A stretch of DNA of 64,000 bases, from NCBI GenBank assembly GCA_963573305.1, contig OY754337.1, forward strand, positions 78,567,094-78,631,093, written 5' to 3'. Positions 20,386 to 30,648 of this stretch are shown here, piece by piece. The notes under the pieces were generated by a model. That model ran no database searches and was not told the origin of the DNA. It saw only the letters and a program-made list of their open reading frames with translations. This DNA is from Pyrrhosoma nymphula. Lineage: Eukaryota; Arthropoda; Insecta; Odonata; Coenagrionidae. Each line of letters starts with the position of its first letter. The first letter of the stretch is position 1. The position numbers were made by a program, and so were the translations under genes.

Positions 20386-21367
20386 CACGTACGAGTGAAA
20401 GGAGGCGAGAAAAGAAATACAGGGAGTATTCTTGATACGTCGGATCTTTATTTCATGAATGCGAAATTACATACGTTACTCTCGTTATTGGGAGATTCTT
20501 TTGTTTTGTTTTTCAGAAATAAAGTTGAAATGAAAGAAAGAAAATTACGCTATACATAACACTAATTCATCGAAATCATTAGTACAAATGGCTTGCATAT
20601 GAACATTTGGTCGATGGTAACTAATATTTTCTGCTTTCCAATGTTAATTTTATATTTCTTGTGTTATAAACGTTTAACTCTCGTTCTCAGTTCTCCGTAG
20701 ACACCTCGGTCACTAAAATCGACCCACTCGTTCCGGAGATACAACTGAACTGAGCGCGCGCCGTGCCCACACAAGCCCAAATTTAGACCCCCACGCGCAG
20801 CGCTGTGACGTCACCTCGCAACCCCCCCTCAGCTCTGGACAGTTAATTTCCGGTAGTCGACAAAACAGGCTATCATGTCATAGTTTTAGATATTCTGTAA
20901 TCCTTATAGTTATTGCACACGAGGCCCTCGAAAGTACACAAATATTGATCGCGGCAAAACCTGACATGACATCGAGAACGAACCATAAGATGTTCATTCG
21001 CATTCACATCAAAAGCAGCCGGAAGTGAGTGACGTCACCGCTCGCCTCAGGTGGACGCATGGGGGAGTCCGATGAATGAATTAATGTACGAATAAATGAA
21101 TGGGAGAATGAAAGCCGTGCGCCCAACGTCCCTCAATTGTTTGCGACGTCGGGTCGTGTTCGCGTGAGGCGGGCGTGATTTGATCCCGTGTCATTACCGT
21201 CGTCGTGGCGTGCGCAATCTGTTAATGAGTAATTTGATGATCTCGTGCGGATTGTAGACGTAGCCCATGCAGAACCTGCTGAAGGGCCCTTGAAGGGCGA
21301 AAATGAACCCTCATTTAATATATCCCTAATGACGGCTTTAATATTTGGAATGTAGCTGAGGTGAATA
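20386..21367. other. Intergenic stretch with a GC-richer part carrying two TGACGTCA sites
   Basis: 20690-21060 is GC-richer and has perfect CRE-like palindromes TGACGTCA at 20806-20813 and 21030-21037. No TATA box or gene was found. The rest shows nothing recognised. Confidence 0.4.
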
Positions 21368-22188
21368 GTGAACAATACCGCCTTTAGATTCGCGGACGAC
21401 CAGGTGTTGCTCAGTCGGTCATCGAAAGGACTGCAAGCTTTACTATATGCATTGGAAAAGCAGTGCGAGAAATATGGGATGAAGATTAATCATAAGAAAA
21501 CAAAAGTAATGAGATTCTCTAGGACAAATAAAGCGAAGCTGGTGATAAGAGTAGGAAGTCACAAACTGGAGCAAGTAGAACAATTTAATTACTTGGGTAG
21601 TACGCTAGAAGAAACAGGACATAGTACAAAATACCTTAGGAGGAGAATAGCGCTAGCAAAGGAAGCGTTCAATAATAGAAAGGAGCTGATAACGGGAACT
21701 TTAAGTAAGGATGTAAAAAAGAGGCTGTTGAAGAGCTTGGAATGAAGTGTGGCGTTGTATGGAGCAGAAACGTGGTCTCTGAGAAAGGAAGACGAAAATA
21801 GGCTGAAGGCTTTCGAGATGTGGGTGTGGAGGAGGATGGAGAAGGTGCGTTGGACGGAAAGGAAGACAAATGAGGAAGTGCTTGGCATGGTGGGCGAGGA
21901 GAGGAAACTCGTGGATGAGATTAGAGGAAGGCAGGGTAGGTGGCTATAAGCGGTAATGGTGGTTTGCTGAGCGCTGTGATAGAGGGAAGGATGTTGGGCA
22001 AGCGGGGAAGGGGAAGAAAGAGAATAGGTTTTATGGTCGGGATGAAGAAAGGTAGGACTTACGCATGGATGAAGAAAGAAATACTAGGGGTAGATAGGGC
22101 ACTGCACGTGTAAGAGTGTGTTGTATATTCTCGGACTTTCATCATTACCTACCTTTAACCGGTTGATCATTCAGATGATGATGATGCC
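21368..22188 (+). pseudogene. Non-LTR retrotransposon, RT C-terminal half and 3' end
   Basis: Reverse transcriptase remnant beginning at the catalytic box: FRFADDQVLLSRS (FADD at 21389-21400), then KYGMKINHKKTKVM, FNYLGSTLEETG, and LRRRIALAKEAFNNRK. A single TGG-to-TGA change at 21743 stops the frame where the family has Trp; reading resumes SVALYGAETWSLRKEDENR and EMWVWRRMEKVRW, TNEEVLGMVGEER, with another stop near 21947. It continues in pieces (GKRGRGRKR) to a 3' end with AACCTACCTTTA.CCGG and a GATGATGATG tail. RT fingers and endonuclease are missing. The style (YLGS, WRRM, TNEEVL) is that of widespread animal endonuclease-RT LINEs; clade not assigned. Nearest relative in the window is 61147-61572. 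Confidence 0.85.
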
Positions 22189-24489
22189 AAAATTGAAAAA
22201 ATGCATAAATAATAGTTAACTAAGCATAATAACTTAGGTTTCAGCATCTCATGCCATCATCAGGCATCTCATGCCATCACCTGATGATGGCATGAGTTCC
22301 GCTGAGTAACATCAGAGACAGTGTCCAATAGTAAATAGTATTTTATCGAGACTGGAATGGTGGAAATTGACCCATAGCAATGAATAAAGAATCGGCAGTT
22401 TTCCACTTGCTCCGAGAATGACTTTTGAGTTCACGGCCAGTTATAATGCTTTACGTCATTATCGAGTCCAATATAGGATCAGTGTAAATTGAGTGAAAAT
22501 GTGGGTATAAAAATAGCACTCCTTCATCTTAATATGGTCCGAAAAATCATATTTTAGTTTCCGATTCGGGGTATACAAATTGACATCACTGAGCTGAATA
22601 AAATTATGTAGTGGCATAGATCAAGCAATATGTTCGTATAATGAGAGCTTCGACCGAGGAGTATTTACTTCCATTTGGGTCTCTTGGAAGGGCAATCTTT
22701 CTCCCCCGGCAGATTCCCTATGCAAACTGTAAGGCTTCCGTACTCTTTAGAATGTTGTTGGGCAAATCGTACGTACAAGTTCCGTTGGCCGTCTGAAAAA
22801 AACCGCTGTTTCAACAGAATCCTTGGAAATTTCTGTAGAGTTTAAGAGGACTCGTTACGTTCTGTGCTGAAGCGAATTAGGAATGTATTTAGCTAGGAAG
22901 CATTGTTGCCATAAAATGTTCGCTTTGCCACAGCTGATTAAAGATTTACCGTGATTCTTCGAATTAAAGAGCAATGTATTGACGTACGATGTCTAAGGTT
23001 TTTCCTATGTGAAAAATGGCCAAACTAACTTGGATGTTTGGTGCTCTTAATTTGTTAATCAACAATATGTGAGTGATTACTTTTGAGAATTATTTTACTT
23101 CAGTATGTATGAAGATAGATCACCACTGTGATCTTCAAATCTTTCTGTCAATACGTTTGTATTCAATGAATTCACCGAATAACCAAAACACTCAATATGG
23201 CCGACTGCGTATTCAGAGTGGCTTGATTCCTCCTATGTCCTTCATAGATTTTGTTTTCATATCTGCCTGTTTTTCTACTCCTATGTAATACCATACATGC
23301 ATCAGAATTGACGTTTGGCAGGGAGTGTCCGTCCAATGACTGTGTGAAACCTTCTATTCGCTCTGTGAACTTTTTCTCCACTTCGAGACTGAGATCTGTC
23401 TGTGATGATTCCTGAGTACTCGCGGTACGGACCTGAGATAAGCATTCAGTGGAGCGAATCGTCGCGTACGTCTTTTACTCATTCGTCCGAGAACCCTCTT
23501 ATGATTGAATTGATGATTCCCAGATGGCTGACCTAGTCCAAGACATCCAAGGCATTCGGATTCACCCAATACGATGAGTGCTCAAACCCGAGCTGTTGAA
23601 TACGTGGATGTGATGCTCGTGTGAGTTACGCTGCCAGATGTGCATCGCCGGGAAAATATTTAAAAATTCAAGTCTAGCACCGTCCCCTCTAAGATTAACA
23701 TAGTCAAGATAGTCATTGAATTTGCAAAATTTCTTGGGTTGTTAGTTTATGTTGCTCCATACTTTCCCTTTTCTCCTTATTCATAAATATTTATGCGATG
23801 AACAAACTTGGTTAATGCATCTGTAATTGACCGTTCTGTGTAAGTATATGCAGTGGCATAGCTAGCATGGGTGCGGATAACGTGGTGTCACCCCATTAAT
23901 GAATACTAAACAACAGAATTTTGGGGGAATCCCAGACCGACCGGGCCATAGAGCTAGGAAAATATAAACAACAGACAGTGTTTATGTGCAAAATATTTGT
24001 AAATACCAGCGTAATAGGTTTAGAATTATATAATAGGTGGATGGTAATCCCAACTCAGGCTCTCCTAAGGGGTACGTATTTTCCATGTCATGCAGTTTAT
24101 ATGAATAAATGAATTTATTTTCACCAATAAATATGACTACGACATAAAATAGGCTTGGAAATTTACGTTTTCCAGTTGTGTGGTCAGTGTACAGTAGAAA
24201 ATATTTATCATACAAAAACAAGGACATTACAGCAAATAAAAAAGTAAAAATCGAAATGAGTTCAGTCTTCTTTACATTACATATGCCGCTTTCTGCAGCG
24301 TTTTTAAACATATTATTACAACTTTTACTTTATTTTACGACAAAATTTTACAAAAATAAGAAATAAATTTCACATATTTGTAAAATGCTAATGGCAATGT
24401 GGAGCTGAATTGGAATACACCTTTTACTTATTCTTAAATTGAAAGAGTGTCGAAGTCCGCTGTTGCTATGTTTTCTTGGTAGATTAACC
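22189..24489. other. Intergenic stretch with one perfect hairpin and a repeat head
   Basis: 22248-22296 is a separate foldback feature. At 23850-23905, AGTGGCATAGCTAGCATGGG and GTGTCACCCC resemble the AGTGGCGTAGC(C/T)AG heads common in arthropod retroelements, but no body follows. Otherwise nothing recognised. Confidence 0.4.
22234..22296. repeat. Foldback element (core family), copy 6
   Basis: Perfect 17-bp arms CTCATGCCATCATCAGG (22248-22264) and inverse (22280-22296) around a 15-bp loop. The left side is preceded by ACTTAGGTTTCAG, i.e. GAAACCTAAGT on the minus strand, the family core. Here the CATCATCAGG box is itself part of the arm. Confidence 0.85.
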
Positions 24490-25146
24490 GGTGCATAATT
24501 TACGGATGGTCATCCTCTCCTGGGTGTTGCCGCCTTGTGTTTCGGTTCATGTTCCTCCACGGATTTGCTCCGAAGAGTCGGCGTATCGACCAGCTGACTT
24601 CTCTCAAAAGAGGGCAGTGGTTTTGAGGGGTGGGGGGGGGGTGGAAGGGGGCAGGAGGGGGGGGGAGGCGATGGGGAATCACCTTACCCGCCGCCCGTTC
24701 CATATCATCCCATTTGAATCTTAAACGCTCCACTTCCTACCGGGGTCGTCAAGGGAACGAGCACCACCGGCATTTCTGCATTCTGAAGAGGATTCTGCGT
24801 TGCGAGGAGACGGGGACCGTTACCTGCCCGCTCTTCCTTCCTCTTCTCGTGGGAGGAAGCGGCTTCTCATAATTGCCTTCTTCTCCGACGACTCGACCGG
24901 CTTGCGCGCTCGCGATCCTTCGTTGTTTCCTGCCTTCCGTCGCTTCCGTCCGCTCCGGCCGGCGGCGGCGCTGCGTGTCTGGCGTGTCGCAGAGCGCGCT
25001 CTCTTCGTTCACTTGCGACCGGTCTTCCGATTCTTCTTCTGTTTTTGTGCCGCTCCCCTTTAGCGCAATGGCCGACGAGGTCGGATGGTCTTCGGAATGT
25101 ACACTTCTCTACTTTTTCTCTGCTTTTCTCCAGAAAACTTCTGCCT
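24490..25146 (+). promoter_or_regulatory. CpG-rich patch, candidate promoter and first exon
   Basis: The most CpG-dense part of the window (24880-25060: GCGCGCTCGCGATC, CCGGCCGGCGGCGGCGC). It leads into GCAATGGCCGACGAGG, a Kozak-like start at 25068 that would encode MADEVGWSSE. The frame then meets sequence that turns into a 5'-truncated LINE at about 25147. There is no good splice donor right after the start (GAG|GTCGGA is weak). It could be the 5' end of a real gene whose first intron or exon carries the LINE, or just a CpG-rich patch. No product is assigned. Confidence 0.3.
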
Positions 25147-25951
25147 TTTGGGATTTGTTAAAAGAGTACTTGGCAAGTGCGACGATAAAGTTTGGGAAAT
25201 CAGCTACTTCTCCCTCGTTAGACCCCACTTGGAATATGCTGCCAGTATTTGAGATCCTTATGAGATAGGCTTGGAAACTGAGTTAGTACGCGTGCAGCGA
25301 AGATCGGCAAGATACGTTGAAGGCCGTTATGATAATCTCGTTAGTTTTACTGACATTTTGCAGCAACTGGGATGTGAATCGCTTTCAGACCGTCGATTGA
25401 AATTTAGACTCAATCTATTATGTTCCAAACCGGTCTATTTTCTGACGACGTTGATAATATTTTACGAAATCCGATATAATACGGTAGATCAGATCATGAG
25501 AATAAAATTAGGGAACTAGACTGCAGAACGGACAGATTTAAAATGTCATTTTTTCCACCAACTATAAGGGCTCCACAACAGTGGCCAATGAAACATTAAT
25601 CTAGGTTTTTCGATAGGTAGCGTAGTTCTTAGTAGTACTCCGCAATCCTTTTCTGTTACCTAGTACTAGCTGCACGCCGTGCAAGTTTTCTACATAAGCC
25701 TTGAGTCTCTGTCCATTTGTGTAGTTGCAAAATACATATATACTAACGGTCCCTCTCCATTGTGATAATATCTGTAGTGTAGTGCATGCTTGTGAGGCTT
25801 CGCCTCGTGACAAGCATTAGCGATTTATGCTAATACATAATTAGTCGTAGTTACACTAACTTTAGGGTATAGTGTAATGCATGTTGGTGACTACTCACCC
25901 CCTGCCACACACCCCTGAGATGACTTGCAGGGTATTTTGTAGATGTATATG
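25147..25951 (+). pseudogene. CR1/L2/Jockey-type LINE, 3' part, best-preserved copy
   Basis: Reads LGFVKRVLGKCDDKVWEIS, then YFSLVRPHLEYAASI-stop-DPYEIG and LVRVQRRSARYVEGRYD, SFTDILQQLGCESLSDRRLK, and RLNLLC. The stop at about 25230 replaces the Trp of ...IWDP. From 25271 the frame is open to 25519. The 3' UTR (25620-25951) matches the inverse of 59734-60112 and ends GGGTATTTTGTAGATGTA. It encodes the region after the RT palm only; endonuclease and catalytic core are absent. The 5' truncation falls directly in the CpG-rich patch. Confidence 0.85.
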
Positions 25952-26130
25952 AAAACTGTCGGTGAAAAGTGGGACAAGGAAGAAGTACTCTGCGGGATTC
26001 TGCTTTACAGTGTTAATAGCGAGTCTCAAAGCGAAAGGAGTTAAAGAGTTTCATGCTCGTATGGCCAGAGATTTGTGTTAGTCCCGCTGGCAAAAATGCA
26101 TTCCTCTCGCTGTGTGAGAAGACATTGGGG
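25952..26130. other. Short spacer
   Basis: Unique-looking sequence between the LINE and the next TIR element. Confidence 0.4.
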
Positions 26131-26653
26131 GCTTTCCATTCTAGGTGTTGGAAGTACTGCGCACATCGGAACGCAATATAAGCGCACTTTATAGAGCGCA
26201 TACGAACGATGTTGAATGGAACGATAAGCGCTGGCGAAATGTTTTGTAACCTGGCGATGTGTAGCATTCTGTGGTTGAACAACAGTCATGGCCGAATGTT
26301 TTGTTTAAATTCATTGAATTCGTTCAATGTAGGTATTCAAAAACGTTAGCTTTTTGTCGATTAGTAATTAAAAACATTACAATATGCATGTTTGTCGTCT
26401 TTATGGAAAATCAACAAACTTGAGAACAATCTCGGATGCTATTATCGACGTTCCATTGTTGTTTAGCGCACATCAACTTTGTTCCCGATCAAGGTCCGTA
26501 TATACGGACCTTGCTCCCGATAATAGACGGACCTTGCTCCCGATCTGTTTTGAAGTGCGCTACCTAGTGTGAAGGGTCTGAATCACAAATGGAAGAGGCT
26601 AGTGCGCTGTTGTGTTTTGCGAAGTGATTAGCGCACAAGAGCGAATGGAAGGC
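26131..26653. mobile_element. TIR element family C, copy C1
   Basis: Ends GCTTTCCATTCTAGG and GAGCGAATGGAAGGC are inverted. The whole element aligns to 57924-58383. Shared blocks: GCGCACATCGGAAC, CATCAACTTTG(T/C)TCCCGAT, GAAGTGCGCTACCTAGTG, and GTGATTAGCGCACAAGAGCG. Many GCGCAC/GTGCGC sub-terminal motifs occur on both strands. C1 has an extra segment at 26489-26541, where CTCCCGAT is repeated three times and AAGGTCCGTATATACGGACC forms a palindrome. No coding frame. Possibly hAT-like; target duplication unclear. Confidence 0.75.
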
Positions 26654-27866
26654 ATCATGGAACTATATATCGAACGGCATATATTTCGTTCGGTAGCTAA
26701 CAAGATAGCCTATAGGTTGGCCCGTCGAAGTTAAGGCAAATGGTGATATTTTTTCGATTGTGAACGATGCCATGAATTTATGTCGCAGTAATTTTAATCA
26801 ATTTTAAATTTATTTTTATTCAATATTTGATTGATGAATGCAAAAGCGTTACTGGGAGGCAACATTTAGTCCTTTGTTCAATCTATTTTCTGGATCTAAA
26901 ATGTGTCAAAGAAGGCAGTACAGTCCAAGATCCGCTACAAGTAGTTGGTCACTGAAGTCGAGCTCTTGCTTTGATTGGAGTCGCAATTAAAACGTGTGAG
27001 TACTTCATATTTACATCAAAATCGTTTATAATCCACCGTAAATACTAAGTGTGGGTAATGGGTAGGAATTTATCCACGCCTGACATTTAACAGCTAATGT
27101 ATACTCTTGGGTTATATTTGCCCCATCCCGCCATGCTTGTTGCAATAAGGACATTTGGCTTAGAGTTTGCATGCAGTTGCAAATCTTCTCCCTCAGGTTG
27201 AAAGACAGTTTTCTACATGTAAATTATATCCGTGCTTTCTTTTTAGTAACTCAGTATCTCCAGTCACTTCTCTTGCGTTATTTTCTGAGTAGATATTTAT
27301 GCCACGTAAAGGCTATACCAAAACGGTTTATTATTGTTTCGCATATCGTCATCAACACTGTACATCTCTATAGTTTATGCTCGTCTGAGGAATGTTTTCT
27401 CTGACCGTTAATTTACTGAGGGCGGAAAGCTATCAAGATTTAGTCAAAATATTCCTTTTTTTTTGGAAAGTTTTTCCGTATACTTGGTGAATGAACACTC
27501 CGTGAAATTAGCCTTCCCTGCTCTGGAATTAAAATTTTACCGTAAAACGTTACGCTCAATGAAGAAGCACATACTTGTTCCACTTACCAGTCTTGTCTCA
27601 ATCTTCAGGTCTTCATGATTGCTTTGTACTAGGGTTAAATATAAATTCAGAAGGACGAATGTGTCATACACCCAGTGGAACGGACGAGACACAACGGACC
27701 ATCCTATGTTACCAAGGTCGAAGGGAGGTGTAGACTTGTTTCTCTGTGGTCCAGTATTGTTGCAAAACGGCTTCGGTGGTCATGGCAACTCACGGAGCGA
27801 TCTTAAAGTTATTCATGGGAAGCGTTGGTTTGAGTGATTCGCCGTTGGATCCTTCCGCCATTGCTT
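26654..27866. other. AT-rich intergenic stretch, nothing recognised
   Basis: No gene, RNA or repeat recognised. Confidence 0.45.
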
Positions 27867-27869
27867 TCC

Positions 27870-27968
27870 GGTGTTTCCAAGGTCGATAGATATCTCGATT
27901 CGTTGCCTCTTCGATATATCGAAGTTGCCTATCGAAGATGCAAATATATCGACCCTGCGGTGTTTCCT
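27870..27968. repeat. 79-bp inverted-repeat insert between 10-bp direct repeats
   Basis: CGGTGTTTCC occurs at 27870-27879 and 27959-27968. Between them lies AAGGTCGATAGATATC...AATATATCGACCCTG, whose ends are inverted (GGTCGATA / TATCGACC), with TCGATATATCGA inside. Shape of a very small TIR insert; could be chance. Confidence 0.45.
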
Positions 27969-28576
27969 TTCCCGCGCACCCCCTGGGATTATAAAGTGGC
28001 GACAATTGATGATCGCATTTCCCTCGTTTTCGATCGTCCATTCTCGTCACAGCGCTCCTCATCATAATACACCGTCGACCTTGGCACCCGTACCACGTTG
28101 CTCGCCGAATGCATATTCATACGACACGCGTACTCGAATGCGAGTCGGGATCCTTAGTGCCTTAGCGTCTTTAACAATTCAATCTTAAGGCGTATGCAAT
28201 CTTCGCTCGCGCCCATAAGGGGGGGCAGACGACGCCATACCCCCCTTACTCCCCCCCTCGCTCACATAAATACATCACATACCCGTCTCAGAGTCGCCAC
28301 TACTTCCGCCAATCGGACGTTTCGGGAAAGATGAAACAAGTGGAATATCGCAATCACGCTCGCCTTTACTCGTGGAATTCGACTCCAATGGAAACAGCAA
28401 GTGTAGCAATGTCCTGATGGGTATCACCTCTTTTAGTCCATCTTTATGCGTACACGTCACTTCCGGTTTATCAAAAAAAAACAAATATTGAAAATGAACA
28501 ATGAATGTAGCAATTCGGGTAAATGCCGAAATTCGGCAATCGGCGAGGCGTGTTGTACCACGGATATTTGGTGCAA
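27969..28576. other. Intergenic stretch, nothing recognised
   Basis: GC-moderate at 28070-28260 with CCCCCC/GGGGGG runs. No recognised feature. Confidence 0.4.
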
Positions 28577-28700
28577 TTTCAGGGTGTCCGGTGACTTGGA
28601 AAACCTTGAAAACCTGGAAAACTCAGGGAAATATTTTGTCCCGGAAAACTCGGGGAAATCTCAGGGAATTTTGTATTTTTCCAAAATACCCTGGAAAATG
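28577..28700. repeat. Degenerate short-period repeat (CCTGGAAAAC-like)
   Basis: Repeats around CTTGGAAAACC, TTGAAAACC, TGGAAAACTCAGGGAA, CGGGGAAATCTCAGGGAA and CCTGGAAAATGC, a period of about 10-25 bp. Similar GGAAAACC/CAGGGAA strings are common in arthropod genomes. Not coding. Confidence 0.65.
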
Positions 28701-28747
28701 CACGCTGCACGGCAGCCGATTTCCATTCAGGAATAGAGAGAGGTTTC

Positions 28748-28920
28748 CAATCATTGCGGTTGCACAAGTGATGTGGTGCGCAGTCACGCGCACAGGAGCG
28801 AAGTTATACACCGAAGAAGGTGAAATTCGGCATGAAAAAATCATTTGACTTGACCGGGATTCGAACCCGGATCCCCCAATTGCCGGTCAGGTGTATTAGC
28901 CAGTTACACCAACAAGTCAT
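28748..28920 (-). mobile_element. tRNA-derived SINE, near full length
   Basis: Minus strand: TGACTTG-TT-GGTGTAACTGGCTAATACACC, then a degenerate anticodon arm, T arm CCGGG-TTCGAAT-CCCGG, and CAAGTCA. The 7-bp acceptor stem is perfect (TGACTTG/CAAGTCA). Body: CATGCCGAATTTCACC, TTCGGTGTATAACTTCGCTC, GTGACTGCGCACCACATC, ending GCAACCGCAATGATTGG. About 173 bp; other copies in the window share head and body. The anticodon arm does not form well, so it is a SINE and not a tRNA gene. Confidence 0.8.
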
Positions 28921-28964
28921 CTTAATTCAAGGTGAAACCCCCGCTGAAGTTCGCCTTGAATTAA
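28921..28964. repeat. Hairpin at the end of A3
   Basis: CTTAATTCAAGGTGAA and its inverse TTCGCCTTGAATTAAG (15 of 16 paired) flank a 12-bp loop. The right arm contains the TTAA that begins family A copy A3. Confidence 0.85.
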
Positions 28965-29254
28965 GGTAGTTTAAGCGAAAAATCACTTCACCTAGAATTT
29001 GATGAATTTGCCCTCTTTTTAAAGAATAAACTCTCATCTTTCCAATGATATCAAAATGTCAACCCCTTGCCGAACTACTTTTCGAGCAATTTGCCTATAA
29101 GTATAAGCTGTTTAACATGGGATAGATTATGGCTGAGCGATCCAGAGGGAGAATATTGAAGGAAATAGGAATTTATAAAACCCAGATTTCGTCAAAAAAC
29201 TAACGGTGTATAGATTGCATGTTTTCTCAACAATTTATAAAAAATAATCGATTG
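28961..29254 (-). mobile_element. Family A element, partial copy A3
   Basis: Inverse orientation. Begins TTAAGGTAGTTTAAGCGAAA and runs nearly identically to A4 up to AAAAAATAATCGATT, then stops. The other half is missing. It lies 55 bp before A4 in the same orientation. Confidence 0.9.
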
Positions 29255-29309
29255 CAGAGAATCGCTCCACCTTCCCACACCAGTTCTCATTTACAGATAA
29301 CCGCGACGC

Positions 29310-29867
29310 TTAAGGTAGTTTGAGCGAAAAATCACTTCACCTAGAATTTGATGAATTTGACCTCATTTTAAAGATACAAATCTCATCTGTCCAATGATCT
29401 AAAAATATCAACCCCTTGCCGAACTACTTTTCGAGCAATCTGCCTGTAAATATAATCTGTTTTACATGGAATAGATCATGGCTGAGCGCTCCAGAGGGAG
29501 AATATTGAAGGAAATAGGAATTTATAAAACCCAGATTTCGTCAAAAAACTAACGGTGTATAGATTGCATGTTTTCTCAACAATTTATAAAAAATAATCGA
29601 TTACTCACCACATTGATTTTTACGGAATCGCAAAAAAAACCTGCCAGTTTGAAGGGTATTCAGCCGTTCGGCGGAAAAAAATGAGTCAAGTTAGAGACTT
29701 ATGTAGCTTTATTTATTTAATTACTGAGAATTGTGGTCATATATAACTATATATTTGCGCCATTAATACTACATTATTTATTTCATACTTCTTACAGACG
29801 CTGAAAAAAAATAAAATTTGATATGGTCTCCATTATGACTAGGGAACTATCTCGCTCAAACCACCTT
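29310..29867 (-). mobile_element. Family A TIR element, copy A4
   Basis: Inverse orientation, about 558 bp: left TTAAGGTAGTTTGAGCGA, right CTCGCTCAAACCACCTT. All internal landmarks of the family are present inverted (GGGATAG replaced by GGAATAG, AAATGAGTCAAGTTAGAGAC). No coding frame. The SINE at 29868 abuts its right end directly. Confidence 0.9.
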
Positions 29868-29990
29868 TTGATGGCTTGGTGGTGTAACTGGCTAACACAC
29901 CTGACAGGCAATTTGGAGATCCGGGTTCGAATCCCGGTAAAGTCAAATGATTTCTTCATGGCGAATTTCACCGTCTTCGGTCTATAAGAG
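29868..29990 (+). mobile_element. tRNA-derived SINE, 5' part
   Basis: Head GATGGCTTGGTGGTGTAACT, GGCTAACACACCTGACAGGC, B box GGTTCGAATCC, then AAATGATTTCTTCATGGCG and TTTCACCGTCTTCGGT. It stops at a (GA)7 run (29987-30000) and lacks the GCAACCGCAATGATTGG tail. Mirror image of the SINE at 28748-28920 across A3/A4. Confidence 0.8.
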
Positions 29991-30000
29991 AGAGAGAGAG

Positions 30001-30648
30001 GTATAACCGGCGCATTTAATTGCATTTTACTCGGCTCACAATCAGCGTAACCTTGCGCTCCCTGTTCATTTCATACTCTTTTCGCAGCTGAGCACCCGCT
30101 CGCAGTTTGTGCTTCGTCACCCCTCCCTTCGCAAAGTCCAGGGGGCCGATTGCATAACAATGAAAATTTCACACGGAATAATTCTCATGTAAAATGGCCG
30201 CTACGCATGGAATCGGAATTGATGCCGAAATGGAATTGTATATCTCAGTCAGCGGAAACAGAATTCTGCACGGAAATCTTGATTCCGTTCGAAGAGCTGT
30301 ACGAATGGAATTCGTGGTTTTGCCAAATTTACGAGAAATGTAAGCGTCTGCGCATGCGCGGTGGTAATTCCCACAATTATACGAAAACCATTCGACCGGC
30401 AACCTATATGGATAATTGGGCATTGTTATATTATTGCTAATCCTCTCCCATTAATCTCAACCCTCCTCATTTTAATGTTTGCAGAAATGTTTATGAGGAG
30501 TGGAAATATATTTTGCGGTCACTGCGTGTTGAAATCACGGCCATCGGGTTCGTAGTCGACAGGACCACTACAGGGAAAACCCAAGCTAATTATAATTCTT
30601 GTATTGTCCAACAAATACAATTTTGTTCTAATTGAATTCTTTTGGGTG
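30001..30648. promoter_or_regulatory. Intergenic stretch with an NRF-1-like site
   Basis: CTGCGCATGCGCGG at 30349-30362 is a perfect GCGCATGCGC palindrome. No CpG island, TATA box or coding exon is visible beside it, so a regulatory role is a guess. Confidence 0.25.

Noticed and set aside
28838..28920. tRNA gene on the minus strand
   Set aside because: The acceptor stem is good but the anticodon arm does not fold, and the segment continues into a SINE body repeated elsewhere in the window.
30349..30362. NRF-1 palindrome as a promoter call
   Set aside because: A single 10-bp site with no CpG island, start site or exon nearby is weak evidence; mentioned only inside the intergenic entry.
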